Source: Clostridium aminobutyricum
Lineage (GTDB): Bacteria; Bacillota; Clostridia; Peptostreptococcales; Anaerovoracaceae
Assembly: GCF_017255415.1 (NCBI RefSeq)
Contig: NZ_JAFJZZ010000004.1
Coordinates: forward strand, 124,001-188,000
Direction: 5' to 3'
Length of the DNA: 64,000 nt
Both the position numbers and the translations under genes were made by a program. Under the pieces are notes generated by a model, which was given only the letters and a program-made list of their open reading frames with translations, ran no database searches and was not told the origin of the DNA. This document shows positions 51,685 through 61,254 of this stretch, piece after piece (the first letter of the stretch is position 1; the number at the start of each line of letters is the position of its first letter).

Positions 51685-52473
51685 TTAACGATATTCTCCG
51701 GCCAGCCATTTACACATCATCACGTGCAGCGCACTGGATAACCGATTTAATTCTTCCACGATGTCTTTTCTGCTGCACTTTCCATCCCTGTAGAATGCTG
51801 CGGTGGCAGCAACTTCTACTTCGCGTATCGCAGCTCGGAGTTGATTCAGCATGGCATAGGCCGTACCCATCGTGTAATTCGGCATCTGCATCTGCTTAAT
51901 TCCAAAGAATTTCATCGGATTATGAGAGCGGTCATGCAGTTCACCATGGGTAAACCCTATAATCAACCCGCTTTCCAGCTCTTGATCCAATACGTCGCAT
52001 TTCATGATGTTCTGCATGGTCAAAAGTACACTGTTTAAATCCTCGATTAGTTTTCCAGAGGTGCCCGAATCCGCCAGCAGTGCTTGATGTAAGATGAGTG
52101 TAGTCTGAATCGAATCCAGTTTTCCTCTGAACAATATTCTTGGGTGACACTTCGGCACCAGTAGATTGCCCGAAAGCTGGCACATGTGCTCCGGCTTTTC
52201 CATGTAGAATGCACCTGTTTCATAATCCACGTATTTCGGCATCCATGGATCAGATGCCGTATGGCTGCACGGCTCTGCCGCTTCAGGTGCAGTCCCTTTT
52301 TTATCTTCCGGTGCCTGTGCCGGCATTGGGGGTTCTGTTACAATGTTAATTTTGCGTTGTTGTAGATATTCGCGTGCTGCAGGCGATACAATAGTCCCCT
52401 CCGGTATGCAATAGTACTCCGGCTGGCTGGCTCTTAATTCGTCCCTCAAAGCTGTTTCGGTTATAACCTTCAA
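51685..52473 (-). CDS. eutT: Ethanolamine-utilization cobalamin adenosyltransferase EutT
   Basis: A 262-residue protein. The N-terminal block (ELRASQPEYYCIPEGTIVSP, AAREYLQQRKINIV) is followed by the adenosyltransferase region MCQLSGNLLVPKCHPRILFR, KLDSIQTTLILHQ, HNPMKFFGIKQ and LRAAIREVEVAA. It makes adenosylcobalamin for EutBC. The start is TTG at 52473, eight bases after GGAGG; the GTG three codons earlier overlaps that site. Confidence 0.9.
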   Translation of the reverse strand: MKVITETALRDELRASQPEYYCIPEGTIVSPAAREYLQQRKINIVTEPPMPAQAPEDKKGTAPEAAEPCSHTASDPWMPKYVDYETGAFYMEKPEHMCQLSGNLLVPKCHPRILFRGKLDSIQTTLILHQALLADSGTSGKLIEDLNSVLLTMQNIMKCDVLDQELESGLIIGFTHGELHDRSHNPMKFFGIKQMQMPNYTMGTAYAMLNQLRAAIREVEVAATAAFYRDGKCSRKDIVEELNRLSSALHVMMCKWLAGEYR

Positions 52474-52508
52474 CGCTGTCACCTCCCACCTTTTATTCTA
52501 ATTACGTT

Positions 52509-52793
52509 TTATTTCTTTAAAGCAGGAAGTATAGATTCCACTTCTTCATGAGGTCTAGGAATAACATGAACGGAAATCAACTCACCGACACGCTGTGCAG
52601 CCGCTGCCCCTGCATCGGTAGCTGCCTTAACCGCACCTACATCGCCTTTTACCATAATTGTAACCAGTCCGCCGCCAACGTGCTCTTTACCGATTAACGT
52701 AACATTTGCAGCCTTTACCATCGCATCTGCTGCTTCTATAGAGCCTACCAGCCCTTTTGTTTCGATCATACCTAATGCTTGTGTTGTTGTCAT
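52509..52793 (-). CDS. eutM: BMC shell protein, EutM/PduA-like (second of tandem pair)
   Basis: A 94-residue single-BMC hexamer protein: [56 protein letters not shown]. It forms the flat shell facets with a small central pore. It is nearly identical to the 52807 gene: differences cluster at both ends and at V/I and R/K near residue 47. AAGGAGGAATCAGAT precedes the ATG. Confidence 0.93.
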   Translation of the reverse strand: MTTTQALGMIETKGLVGSIEAADAMVKAANVTLIGKEHVGGGLVTIMVKGDVGAVKAATDAGAAAAQRVGELISVHVIPRPHEEVESILPALKK

Positions 52794-52806
52794 ATCTGAT
52801 TCCTCC

Positions 52807-53088
52807 TTACTTTACTATCGGAAGTATACGTTCTACTTCGTCGTGAGGTCTTGGGATAACGTGTACGGAGATTAACTCGCCGACACGCTGTGCAGCCGCT
52901 GCCCCTGCATCGGTAGCTGCTTTGACAGCTCCCACATCCCCTCTTACCATAACTGTGACCAATCCGCCGCCAACGTGCTCTTTACCGATCAACGTAACAT
53001 TTGCAGCTTTTACCATTGCATCCGCTGCTTCTATAGAGCCTACCAATCCTTTTGTTTCAATCATACCTAAGGCTTGCATTGCTAACAT
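52807..53088 (-). CDS. BMC shell protein, EutM/PduA-like (first of tandem pair)
   Basis: A 93-residue BMC hexamer protein, [20 protein letters not shown], with [20 protein letters not shown] at the end. About 80 of 93 residues match its downstream neighbour. The pair probably arose by recent tandem duplication and may form mixed facets. AAGGAGGAATTGAT precedes the ATG; eutE ends 18 bp upstream. Confidence 0.92.
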   Translation of the reverse strand: MLAMQALGMIETKGLVGSIEAADAMVKAANVTLIGKEHVGGGLVTVMVRGDVGAVKAATDAGAAAAQRVGELISVHVIPRPHDEVERILPIVK

Positions 53089-53106
53089 ATCAATTCCTCC
53101 TTACCA

Positions 53107-54579
53107 TTAAATAGCTTCCAGTTGCTGAATGATGCGACGCACCATTTCATCGATTTGTTTTGAATCTAAATGGATAACTTCCGGTTTTATTTCTATGGCT
53201 CCGGCTTCCGTTCGGATTTCCTCTAGGCTCTTCTTCCCTACCGCTATATATCGTAGATTAAAGAGCTGTTCCGGGCCCACATTTTCACTGGTAGCGCTTC
53301 CGCCTACTGCACCGCAGCCCAGCGTCAATGCCGGCATTAATCCGGTGGAAGCGCCTATTCCTCCTAACGCCCCCGGGCTGTTGACAATAAATCGGGATAC
53401 GGGTATGCGATGGGCAAAATAGTCTACCATCTCCTGGTTTTCCGTATGAATGATAAAGGTATGCCCCGCCCCTTCGTAGTACAAAATCTCACAGCAGCGC
53501 TCACAAACTGCTTTATAATCCGGCGCCGTATAAAATCCCAAAATAGGAGCTAATTTTTCATTCGAATACGGATGCCCTCTTCCTACTCCTGTTTCTTCCG
53601 CTACCAGCACTCTGGTATCCTGCGGTACAGCCAATCCGGCCAATTCGGCTATCACTTGTACGCTCCGGCCTACAATCATCGGATTCATCGTACCGTTTGA
53701 ACGTAAAATGAAGTTCCCCAGTTGTTCCCTCTCTTTTTCATTTAAAAAATAGGCGCCCTGCTTCTCCATTTCTTTCTGAACCGCTTCTTTCATGTCATCC
53801 TCGCAAATGACCGATTGCTCCGATGCGCATATGGTCCCATTGTCAAAGGTCTTTGAATCCAAGACACACTTCACCGCTTTATGTATATCCGCACTTCGTT
53901 CGATATAGGCCGGTCCGTTTCCGGGTCCTACCCCTATTGCCGGAGTTCCCGAAGAGTATGCGGCTCTTACCATAGCGGAGCCGCCTGTAGCCAAAATCAG
54001 AGAAGTGTCCGGATGGCTCATAAGTACATCGGTGGACTGAACAGTCGGCAGAGAAATACAAGAAACTAAATCTTCATTCCCTCCGGCTTCTGCTACGGCC
54101 TGCCGGATCACTTTCACGCTTTCCAAAATGCATTTTAAAGCGTTGGGGTGAGGTGAAAATACAATGGCATTTCCGGCCTTAACAGCAATTTCTGCCTTAT
54201 AGAATACAGTTGAAGTAGGGTTCGTAGAAGGAATCAAGCCAGCTATTACTCCTACAGGTACGGCTACCGCATAGGTTCCGGCTTCTTCATCCCGTTTAAT
54301 GACGCCTACCGTCTTCATGTCTTTGATTCTTTCATAGACTCCCTTGCTTCCAAAAATATTCTTTATCACTTTGTCTGAAGCGATGCCGAATCCGGTTTCT
54401 TCATGGGCCAGCTGCGCCAGTCTTTTAGCATTTCTCACACCGGCGTCCGCAATGGATTTTACAATCGCATCTACCTGCTCCTGGTTTTTCTCTGCTAATT
54501 CTTTCTGGGCCGCCTTTGCATGTTCTACCAATTCACGCACTTCCTGTACAGACAGTAAATCCTTATCATATAGCAGCAT
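53107..54579 (-). CDS. eutE: Acetaldehyde dehydrogenase (CoA-acylating) EutE
   Basis: A 490-residue aldehyde dehydrogenase of the CoA-acylating class: NAD-site residues around GVIAGLIPSTNPTSTVFYKA, ILATGGSAMVRAAYSSG, and the catalytic cysteine C251 in FDNGTICASEQ. It converts acetaldehyde to acetyl-CoA with NADH formation inside the compartment. The first 20 residues (YDKDLLSVQEVRELVEHAKA) form a helix, as in cargo enzymes. The ATG follows the preceding gene's stop directly (0 bp). Confidence 0.95.
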   Translation of the reverse strand: MLLYDKDLLSVQEVRELVEHAKAAQKELAEKNQEQVDAIVKSIADAGVRNAKRLAQLAHEETGFGIASDKVIKNIFGSKGVYERIKDMKTVGVIKRDEEAGTYAVAVPVGVIAGLIPSTNPTSTVFYKAEIAVKAGNAIVFSPHPNALKCILESVKVIRQAVAEAGGNEDLVSCISLPTVQSTDVLMSHPDTSLILATGGSAMVRAAYSSGTPAIGVGPGNGPAYIERSADIHKAVKCVLDSKTFDNGTICASEQSVICEDDMKEAVQKEMEKQGAYFLNEKEREQLGNFILRSNGTMNPMIVGRSVQVIAELAGLAVPQDTRVLVAEETGVGRGHPYSNEKLAPILGFYTAPDYKAVCERCCEILYYEGAGHTFIIHTENQEMVDYFAHRIPVSRFIVNSPGALGGIGASTGLMPALTLGCGAVGGSATSENVGPEQLFNLRYIAVGKKSLEEIRTEAGAIEIKPEVIHLDSKQIDEMVRRIIQQLEAI

Positions 54580-55173
54580 TTACTTATCTCCTCCTTCATT
54601 AAATCTGCAAATAACTTCAATCAGCTGCCCTTTTTTTGCAAATTTAATTTCATTCTTTGTCATGTCCCCTAGGTTCAGCTTTCGAGCGATCTGTCTCAAT
54701 TCTTCCACTGTTTTTTGTTCCAATTCCTCTTGGCTGATTGCAGTCGGAGACTCTTCTGCACTCCTTTCTTCTTTCGGTTCTTCAAGCTTTACGGTTTGTA
54801 TCGGTTCTTCAGGCTCCGCGGCTTCTATAAGAAATTCCGTAGTAGTAACTTCTTCAGGCTCACCCGTATTGTCTGCTTCAGCAGTCTGCTTTTCCCGACT
54901 CTTTACCGATGTATTTGTCATATCAAAGACACCCTTTGCAGGTCTCGGAATGACGTGAACGGAAACCACATTTCCCACACGCTGCGCCGCAGCAGCGGAA
55001 GCATCCATTGCCGCTTTTACAGCACCGACATCACCGGCGACCATGACAGTAACCAATCCGCCTCGAACCTTTGTTACGCTATGAAGAACTACATTAGCGG
55101 CTTTCAGTGCACTGTCCAATGCTTCTACTGCACTTACATAGCCATAGACCTCTATCATTCCTAATGCTTCCAT
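54580..55173 (-). CDS. EutK-like shell protein: BMC domain with SAP/Rho-N-like tail
   Basis: A 197-residue protein. Residues 1-80 are a standard BMC domain ([40 protein letters not shown]). Residues 85-150 are an acidic, E/T/P-rich linker. The last 40 residues, [20 protein letters not shown] and then [12 protein letters not shown], resemble the SAP/Rho-N helix-extended-helix nucleic-acid-binding motif. Enteric EutK also joins a BMC domain to a nucleic-acid-binding tail, but of helix-turn-helix type. It may tether RNA or cargo to the shell interior. Confidence 0.82.
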   Translation of the reverse strand: MEALGMIEVYGYVSAVEALDSALKAANVVLHSVTKVRGGLVTVMVAGDVGAVKAAMDASAAAAQRVGNVVSVHVIPRPAKGVFDMTNTSVKSREKQTAEADNTGEPEEVTTTEFLIEAAEPEEPIQTVKLEEPKEERSAEESPTAISQEELEQKTVEELRQIARKLNLGDMTKNEIKFAKKGQLIEVICRFNEGGDK

Positions 55174-55191
55174 AACTTACATCCTTCCGCT

Positions 55192-55842
55192 TTATCCAAT
55201 CGGATTATCCGCAACAAATTCTATAGCCGCAGCAAAGGCTTCGCATGCAGCCTTACAAGCAGATTGACTTCCGGTCAGCAACGCGCCGCCGAAATTAGTC
55301 TCTGAAGGAGGTGCATAAAGTACGCACATCGTAACATCTGCCGCCTTCATTGCTGCATCCACACCGTACATCGCTTCAAGAGGCGGAGCAATTAAATAAG
55401 CTAAGGCTTCCCCTTCCGGAATGCCCGCACCCTCCGATAAATAGGATCCGGTTCTTGAAATGCAATGTGCATAATAGACAATACTGTCATCTTCATTGGC
55501 AGATACAAAGTGTGCTGAGTTTTCAATAAATTCTACGCACGCCTTTAATCCGCTCTTAATCTCTGCCGGATTTGGTCCTGCCAGAATACCGATGATTTCA
55601 CCGGCCAGCTTGGTGTTGGCATTTGCCGCACCGCCATAGAAGCTTTTTGCATACACAACTTTTACATCGGCAGCTTTTGTTGCTTCATCCAAAGCAGTAT
55701 ACGTCACATCATCGCAATCTACGGTTATTAATCCTAAAGACCTCTGATCCGGTGTTAAATTGAATTCTTTTGCTAATTCAGCATTGACATTTGGAATCAC
55801 CTTGGTGGCTAATACCGTGGCTTTAACGGGATCTCTTTTCAT
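55192..55842 (-). CDS. eutL: Microcompartment shell protein EutL
   Basis: A 216-residue tandem, circularly permuted BMC trimer protein: ATKVIPNVNAELAKEFNLTP, SLGLITVDCDDVTYTALDEA, AGPNPAEIKSGLKACVEF, and a C-terminal GGALLTGSQSACKAACEAFA. EutL trimers have a gated central pore. The ATG at 55842 fits GGGAGG (8-base spacing) better than the ATG two codons earlier. Confidence 0.95.
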   Translation of the reverse strand: MKRDPVKATVLATKVIPNVNAELAKEFNLTPDQRSLGLITVDCDDVTYTALDEATKAADVKVVYAKSFYGGAANANTKLAGEIIGILAGPNPAEIKSGLKACVEFIENSAHFVSANEDDSIVYYAHCISRTGSYLSEGAGIPEGEALAYLIAPPLEAMYGVDAAMKAADVTMCVLYAPPSETNFGGALLTGSQSACKAACEAFAAAIEFVADNPIG

Positions 55843-55859
55843 TTTCATATCCTCCCTTA

Positions 55860-56744
55860 TTACAATTTCAAATTGGTTCCGCTTGCTTTTTTCTCAAGCA
55901 TAAGCTTTATAATATCTGCAATATGGGCTCCTGCTTCAACCGGCAGAGTCCCTGCTCTATGAATATTGGACACGACTGTTCTTCTCGCCTCCGGCATCCC
56001 CACCGTTGCTTTATAGGCTATGTATGCGCTCATGGATTCTGCTGTAATCAAGCCCGGCCGTTCACCGATTAAGGTGCACGTCACTTCTGCTCCGGTAAGT
56101 TCCGAAATCTCATCCATTACGCCGACTCTTCCGTATTTGACAAAGAACGGTGTTCCCGTATCAATGCCATGGCTCTGCAAACCTTGAAGAATAGACGGAA
56201 GCAAATCCTTCACATTGGCAGCTACGGAAGCGGAAGATAAACCATCTGCCACATAAATCTGCACCGTAGGATTTTTTTTGCACTTTTCTTTCACGATTTG
56301 TACCGATTCCGGTGCAAGCTTTCTGCCTAAGTCCGGTCTCGTCAAATAGGTGTCTTTACTATCGCACTGGGTGGCTACAGTAAAGAGATTCATTCTTTCA
56401 ACAAATTCAGCATCTACATCGCTGAAAACCGCATCTTGTGCGGCGGAATGAGCCGCTCTGAATTGAAGCAGCGGATCTGTTTTATATCGTCCGCCTGCTT
56501 TACCGATCCCTAACCGGCAAGGTGCATATTGCTTTAATTCATAGTAAGCTTCTCCGTTTTCAGGGTTCTTTACAAGATATTGCGTTCGAATATCCACCTC
56601 TGTTACATCCGGAATGAAGCCGTCCTCCGATACCGTATGTTCTTGATCGGGCGCCAGCGCAGCAGCTTTTTCCACCGGTGCATCTGCTAGCTTCATATCT
56701 TTAATCACTTGTTCTATCAGCTGTTTTAAATCGATCTGTTCCAT
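55860..56744 (-). CDS. eutC: Ethanolamine ammonia-lyase small subunit
   Basis: A 294-residue protein of normal length. It has an N-terminal helix (DLKQLIEQVIKDMKL) like an encapsulation peptide, then TPARLGIG-like PCRLGIGKAGGRYKT, QFRAAHSAAQDAVFSDVDAE, VQIYVADGLSSASV and GERPGLITAESMSAYIAYKA. With EutB it forms the adenosylcobalamin enzyme that converts ethanolamine to acetaldehyde and ammonia. GGAGGTCTCAAC precedes the ATG. Confidence 0.96.
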   Translation of the reverse strand: MEQIDLKQLIEQVIKDMKLADAPVEKAAALAPDQEHTVSEDGFIPDVTEVDIRTQYLVKNPENGEAYYELKQYAPCRLGIGKAGGRYKTDPLLQFRAAHSAAQDAVFSDVDAEFVERMNLFTVATQCDSKDTYLTRPDLGRKLAPESVQIVKEKCKKNPTVQIYVADGLSSASVAANVKDLLPSILQGLQSHGIDTGTPFFVKYGRVGVMDEISELTGAEVTCTLIGERPGLITAESMSAYIAYKATVGMPEARRTVVSNIHRAGTLPVEAGAHIADIIKLMLEKKASGTNLKL

Positions 56745-56759
56745 GTTGAGACCTCCTTT

Positions 56760-58130
56760 CTATTTCCTCATAAATACCGAAGCATCTCCTGCAAGCGGAG
56801 TTAGTTTTCCATTTTCAGAAAAACCCATTTTTTCAAGCCATAAATCAAATTCTTTAATTGGACGCAGTCCAAATACTTCTCTGAGTGCAGCGGCTTCATG
56901 ATATCCTGTGCACTGATACATCAGCATGCAATCGTCTCCCTGAGGGACTCCCATGATGTAGTTGCAACCTGCTGCAACTAATAGGGTAGCCAGGTTTTCA
57001 ATATCATTCTGGTCCGCCTTCATATGATTGGTATAGCAAGCATCGCAGCCCATAGGAATGCCGGTCAATTTGCCCATAAAGTGATCTTCCAATCCCGCAC
57101 GGATTACTTGTTTGGAGTCATATAAATATTCCGGCCCGATAAATCCGACAACGGTATTGACTAAGAAAGGATTATATTTCTTTGCAAACCCATAGCAACG
57201 AGCCTCCATCGTTACCTGATCCCATCCATGATGGGCTTCGGAAGATAATTCTGATCCTTGCCCAGTTTCAAAGTACATCACGTTAGGCCCTGTACAAGTT
57301 CCTTTTTTCAGCATCATGTCATGCCCTTCCTGTAACATAGCTGCAGTAAGTCCAAATGCTTCATTCCCTTTCTGGGAGCCTGCGATGGACTGGAACATTA
57401 AATCGATTGGCGCATTAAACTTATCCGCTGCCTCTGTCTGGGTGGTAACGTGAGCCAGCACACAAATTTGTGTAGGTACTTCCCATTTATTTTTGAATTC
57501 GTCAAAGCTCTTTAGGATTCTTGCAACACTTTCTACCGAATCGTCAACCGGGTTCAGCCCGATTACAGCATCTCCGCAGCCCAGGCTTAAACCTTCCATA
57601 ACCGAAGCCATGATACCCTTGGGATCATCCGTCGTATGATTGGGCTGCAAACGGGATGAAAAGGTTCCCGGAAGGCCGATGGTTGTATTGCAGTGGGCAG
57701 ATACCCGCATTTTTTTTGCGCAATAGATCAAATCTAAGTTACTCATCAGCTTGCATGTTGCCGCAACCACTTCACTGGTTATCCCTCTGGATGCCCTGCG
57801 AATCATAGATGGCGTTGTTTTTTCGTCTAAAAGCCATTCCCGGAATTCGGCAACCGTCATATGCTTCAACTCATTGTAAATGGATTCATTCACTGCATCT
57901 TGAATGATACGGGTTACCTCATCCTCCTCGTACGGAACGGCCGGGTTGTTTCTTATTTCTGACAACGGAATGTGTGATAATACTACCTTTGCGGCCACTC
58001 TTTCTTCCGCAGATTCAGCGGCAATGCCGGCAAGTCTGTCTCCGGATTTTTCTTCGTTTGCCTTGGCCATTACTTCTCTGAGTGATTTAAACTCATAGTT
58101 GTGTCCAAATAGCTTTGTTCTCAGTATCAT
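56760..58130 (-). CDS. eutB: Ethanolamine ammonia-lyase large subunit
   Basis: A 456-residue TIM-barrel subunit: HCNTTIGLPGTFSSRLQPNH, GDAVIGLNPVDDSVESVARI, MYFETGQGSELSSEAHHGWD and MGCDACYTNHMKADQNDIEN are hallmark blocks for substrate and cobalamin binding. It is the catalytic subunit of ethanolamine ammonia-lyase. It lies 15 bp upstream of eutC and downstream of eutA. Confidence 0.97.
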   Translation of the reverse strand: MILRTKLFGHNYEFKSLREVMAKANEEKSGDRLAGIAAESAEERVAAKVVLSHIPLSEIRNNPAVPYEEDEVTRIIQDAVNESIYNELKHMTVAEFREWLLDEKTTPSMIRRASRGITSEVVAATCKLMSNLDLIYCAKKMRVSAHCNTTIGLPGTFSSRLQPNHTTDDPKGIMASVMEGLSLGCGDAVIGLNPVDDSVESVARILKSFDEFKNKWEVPTQICVLAHVTTQTEAADKFNAPIDLMFQSIAGSQKGNEAFGLTAAMLQEGHDMMLKKGTCTGPNVMYFETGQGSELSSEAHHGWDQVTMEARCYGFAKKYNPFLVNTVVGFIGPEYLYDSKQVIRAGLEDHFMGKLTGIPMGCDACYTNHMKADQNDIENLATLLVAAGCNYIMGVPQGDDCMLMYQCTGYHEAAALREVFGLRPIKEFDLWLEKMGFSENGKLTPLAGDASVFMRK

Positions 58131-58188
58131 GCTTTCACCTTCTCTTTTTTCCTTTCCTCTTTATTGATAACTCCAAAAGTGGAGTGAT

Positions 58189-59619
58189 CTACGAATTAAA
58201 AATCAGGGTTTTCACGACGACAGGAAGGACGTATCCGCCCCCTACCGGCTCCCCTATATCGATATAATCTCCGCTTTTGCTTCGAACCCCGTCAATACAA
58301 ATGACATCCTTCTCTTTCGCAAGCCGCACATAGAGTGCATTTCCCAAGGCCTTTCCGATATCTGATTCGAGAATGACAATAAGCGGCGGCTTTTCTTTTA
58401 TCAACGCCTCTGCGCCTTCAATAATAGCCGCAGCAAGCTCCTGAACCTTTTCAAATCCCCCGTAAGGTTGCCCTGAAAGAGCAATGGCCACTGCTTCTTT
58501 TTTCCCTTCTTGTTGGAAAATCGGCAGTTGCGCTTTTATCGTCGAGCTGACCGATTGAGGAGTCTCTTCATCCAATTTGGACAGCTTGAGTACGGGAATA
58601 TTTTTAATCGGCAGTTGATCTCTTTGATAGAAAATAGTGCTCCCGCTGATTTCCGTGGTGTGGGTTCCTGCCCCCACCACCGTAGCCCGGATCGTTTCCT
58701 CTGAACGATAACACTCTACGGACTCTAAAATTCCGCATTCAGCAATAGCCGTCCCCAAAAGAATGCCTACGTCACCATACCTGAAAACGTCTTCATCCGT
58801 AGGTTCATACACATAATTCGCCACTCCGCCGGAAAAAGTCAGTGCATCGACCCGAAGTTCTTCTCCCAGCCCCTTCCCTTCATTGGTATACAATTTTTGA
58901 TGATAATCAGATTTTTCAGACAGGTGCAGCGCCGATTTTAGTTCGTAAGCCATGAGCCGGCATATTTTCTCTAACGTCTGCATTTCTGCTGCATCCCCTA
59001 CGTGAATATCAATCCCTTTTTCTCTTGCCAGTTCTTGAATTTTACTGTAAATATAACTGATTTTTCCGTTCTCAATTTTAATCAGACGCCCCCCGATATC
59101 CAAACAGGTCACTCCGGCCAAGCTCCCTTTGCGGAACACAGCTATATTGGTCGTTCCTCCCCCTATATCAAGATTGGCCACTACATTTCTATTCTCTTCG
59201 CTAAACGTGTCTGCTCCGGCTCCCCTGCCCGACAGTACGGATTCCAAATCAGGCCCGGCTGTGGCTACAACAAAATCCCCCGCCAAGTCACTCAGGCTGC
59301 TTAAAACCGTGTTGGCATTTTGCTTCCTCGCGGTTTCCCCGGTTATAATGACAGCACCGGTACTGACCTCTTCCGGCTTTATTCCCGCTTTCTCATATTC
59401 CGCACGTATCATGGCACTGACTTTTTCTCCGTCAATTTCCGTATTGGATATCAACGGAGTAAAATAAATGTCGCTGCAATAAACCACCTCTTTATCCACG
59501 ATTTCAACTTTCGGGACCATATACCCTGCGGCTCGGTTTTCAATTGTCAGCTTGCTGAAAATCAACTGTGTTGTAGAAGTTCCGATGTCAATGCCAACGC
59601 TGGTCACCACTTCTTTCAC
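58189..59619 (-). CDS. eutA: Ethanolamine ammonia-lyase reactivating factor EutA
   Basis: A 476-residue actin-like ATPase: phosphate-1 [16 protein letters not shown], phosphate-2 [24 protein letters not shown], and [13 protein letters not shown] at the end. It exchanges damaged cobalamin from EutBC using ATP. The GTG start at 59619 has AAGGAGGAAGCAAG upstream. It is the first gene after the leader hairpins and terminator that follow eutW, so it opens the structural part of the operon. Confidence 0.94.
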   Translation of the reverse strand: MKEVVTSVGIDIGTSTTQLIFSKLTIENRAAGYMVPKVEIVDKEVVYCSDIYFTPLISNTEIDGEKVSAMIRAEYEKAGIKPEEVSTGAVIITGETARKQNANTVLSSLSDLAGDFVVATAGPDLESVLSGRGAGADTFSEENRNVVANLDIGGGTTNIAVFRKGSLAGVTCLDIGGRLIKIENGKISYIYSKIQELAREKGIDIHVGDAAEMQTLEKICRLMAYELKSALHLSEKSDYHQKLYTNEGKGLGEELRVDALTFSGGVANYVYEPTDEDVFRYGDVGILLGTAIAECGILESVECYRSEETIRATVVGAGTHTTEISGSTIFYQRDQLPIKNIPVLKLSKLDEETPQSVSSTIKAQLPIFQQEGKKEAVAIALSGQPYGGFEKVQELAAAIIEGAEALIKEKPPLIVILESDIGKALGNALYVRLAKEKDVICIDGVRSKSGDYIDIGEPVGGGYVLPVVVKTLIFNS

Positions 59620-59733
59620 CTTGCTTCCTCCTTTCTGTGCGCTTTCTTGTTGTCCTTCTGAAAGCGATTTCTCCTATGGGAATTCCCGTATAGCACCTAC
59701 CAGACCTTTGCTTGGGCATGAGGTTAAGTGCGT

Positions 59734-59816
59734 AAAAAAAGCAGCTTAGACACAGAAATAAATTCTGTACCTAAGCTGCATCGCTTAGCATAAGGATAAT
59801 GCTACGTCACATTATC
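59734..59816 (-). promoter_or_regulatory. ANTAR-type dual hairpin and terminator in the eutA leader
   Basis: Read on the minus strand: hairpin 1 has arms GATAATGT/GCATTATC with hexaloop GACGTA (59795-59816). Six bases later hairpin 2 has arms CTAAGC/GCTTAG with hexaloop GATGCA (59771-59788). The second arm of hairpin 2 is also the left side of a terminator, GCAGCTTAG/CTAAGCTGC plus seven T (59734-59779). The two structures exclude each other, so protein binding to the hairpins would allow read-through into eutA. The known EutV (ANTAR) targets have this layout. Confidence 0.85.
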
Positions 59817-61238
59817 TATTGTGGTTATTTTATTTTTGAAGTCAAAGGCAATACTCGTTCCTTCCTCATTGGATCTCACGTTAATGGTGCCCTTTAATTT
59901 GTCTTTTACAATGGAGAAAACAATACTTAAACCTAAGCTGTCTTCCTTTACGTTGTTGATATCAAAGCCTTTTCCATTATCGGTTACGGATATACAGGAT
60001 TGCCTTCCGTCATTTTCAATTTCGATTGTTATTTTCCCGCCGACTTTTCCGTCATCAAATGCATATTGCAATGAATTATGTAACAGTTCACTCACCACAA
60101 GAGCCACTGAAGTCGAAATCTCTGAATCTACTTGGAAACCGTCTCCTCTGATTTCTACCGTGACATCTGTCGTAGGCTTCAGAAAATAACGAATGGTATT
60201 GTCTTTAATATGCTCTAACACATCTCGAATGTTAACTTGATCGACGCCTACCTTTGCTAATAACTTATGGGTGCTGGCAATAGCCAGTATACGGTTCATG
60301 CTTTCATCCAACACCTTTTTTGCCTCTGAGCTCTTCGTTCTTCGCCCTTGCAAACGAAGTAGGCTTGCTATCGTTTGCAGACTGTTTTTCACACGATGAT
60401 GCATTTCCTTTATTGCGACCGATTTTAAAATAAGCTCTTTTTCCTTTTCTCGGATATGCGTGATGTCTTGTATCATTACCGCAAAGTCCACATTGTTGCT
60501 TTTTAAAGATATTTGTTTCACAGTCAAGGTCAAATCGGCCGTATTTACTTCTATACCGGAGTAATTCGCATCTTGGTCAAACCACTCTAAGTTCGAACCA
60601 TGCAATGCCATACACCGGTAAGGCTGCCCTAAGATGTCTACCGTGTACCCCAATTTTTGATACAATTTACGGGCTATTTTATTTCTATAGCTTACATAGC
60701 CATTCATATCCACTAAGATAACCGCTTCATCGATGCAATCCGCCAGCCAAGAACTTTCCTTATCCAGTCTGGTCAACACATTGGCAAGTTTTGCATAGCT
60801 TTGCTCTGTGAACCGAATTCGATCACGCATTTCACTGTTTTCATCCGCATTTTTCTCTTCAATCAATACACCAATCACATGATTGTCATGCCAAATCGGT
60901 TCCACTGTCTGTATGACATTTGCATATTCCTGCGTAACAGCTTTCATTTGCTTCGTAGGCAAGCCCAGTTTAAAAGTTCTGGCAACAGCCGGTTCATTTT
61001 GCGGCTCCGCCAAAAGTCCTACTACTGATTTCTTGTACGATGACGGAACATTTTGAGGCTTCGCCTCAGCCACTACAATAGCGGTTGTCTCGTCCGTCGT
61101 AAGACAGTCAATAAAAAAGTCCGCATCCTCCAAATTTGCCATAATTTGAAGGCTCACCCCTACTTTCTTAATCGTTTCGATTTCTTCATCTGTTAAATAT
61201 GTATACTCTTTGCATAATTTTTCTATAGTATCCGGCAT
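59802..61238 (-). CDS. eutW: Ethanolamine sensor histidine kinase EutW
   Basis: A 478-residue soluble kinase. N-terminal sensory region (residues 1-150), a PAS domain (about 165-262, DEAVILVDMNGYVSYRNKIA), a HisKA_2-type phospho-acceptor region EMHHRVKNSLQTIASLLRLQ (H280/H281), and an ATPase domain with SELLHNSLQYAF, VTDNGKGF and GLSIVFSIV. EutW responds to ethanolamine and phosphorylates EutV. No transmembrane helix, so it senses inside the cell. Its stop codon lies inside the first leader hairpin of eutA. Confidence 0.92.
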   Translation of the reverse strand: MPDTIEKLCKEYTYLTDEEIETIKKVGVSLQIMANLEDADFFIDCLTTDETTAIVVAEAKPQNVPSSYKKSVVGLLAEPQNEPAVARTFKLGLPTKQMKAVTQEYANVIQTVEPIWHDNHVIGVLIEEKNADENSEMRDRIRFTEQSYAKLANVLTRLDKESSWLADCIDEAVILVDMNGYVSYRNKIARKLYQKLGYTVDILGQPYRCMALHGSNLEWFDQDANYSGIEVNTADLTLTVKQISLKSNNVDFAVMIQDITHIREKEKELILKSVAIKEMHHRVKNSLQTIASLLRLQGRRTKSSEAKKVLDESMNRILAIASTHKLLAKVGVDQVNIRDVLEHIKDNTIRYFLKPTTDVTVEIRGDGFQVDSEISTSVALVVSELLHNSLQYAFDDGKVGGKITIEIENDGRQSCISVTDNGKGFDINNVKEDSLGLSIVFSIVKDKLKGTINVRSNEEGTSIAFDFKNKITTIDNVT

Positions 61239-61254
61239 TGTTACCCCTATCCCT

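Noticed and set aside
54715-55164. 149-codon plus-strand ORF antisense to the EutK-like gene
   Set aside because: Composition reflects the E/T/P linker read backwards (runs of F, S, R); no start signals.
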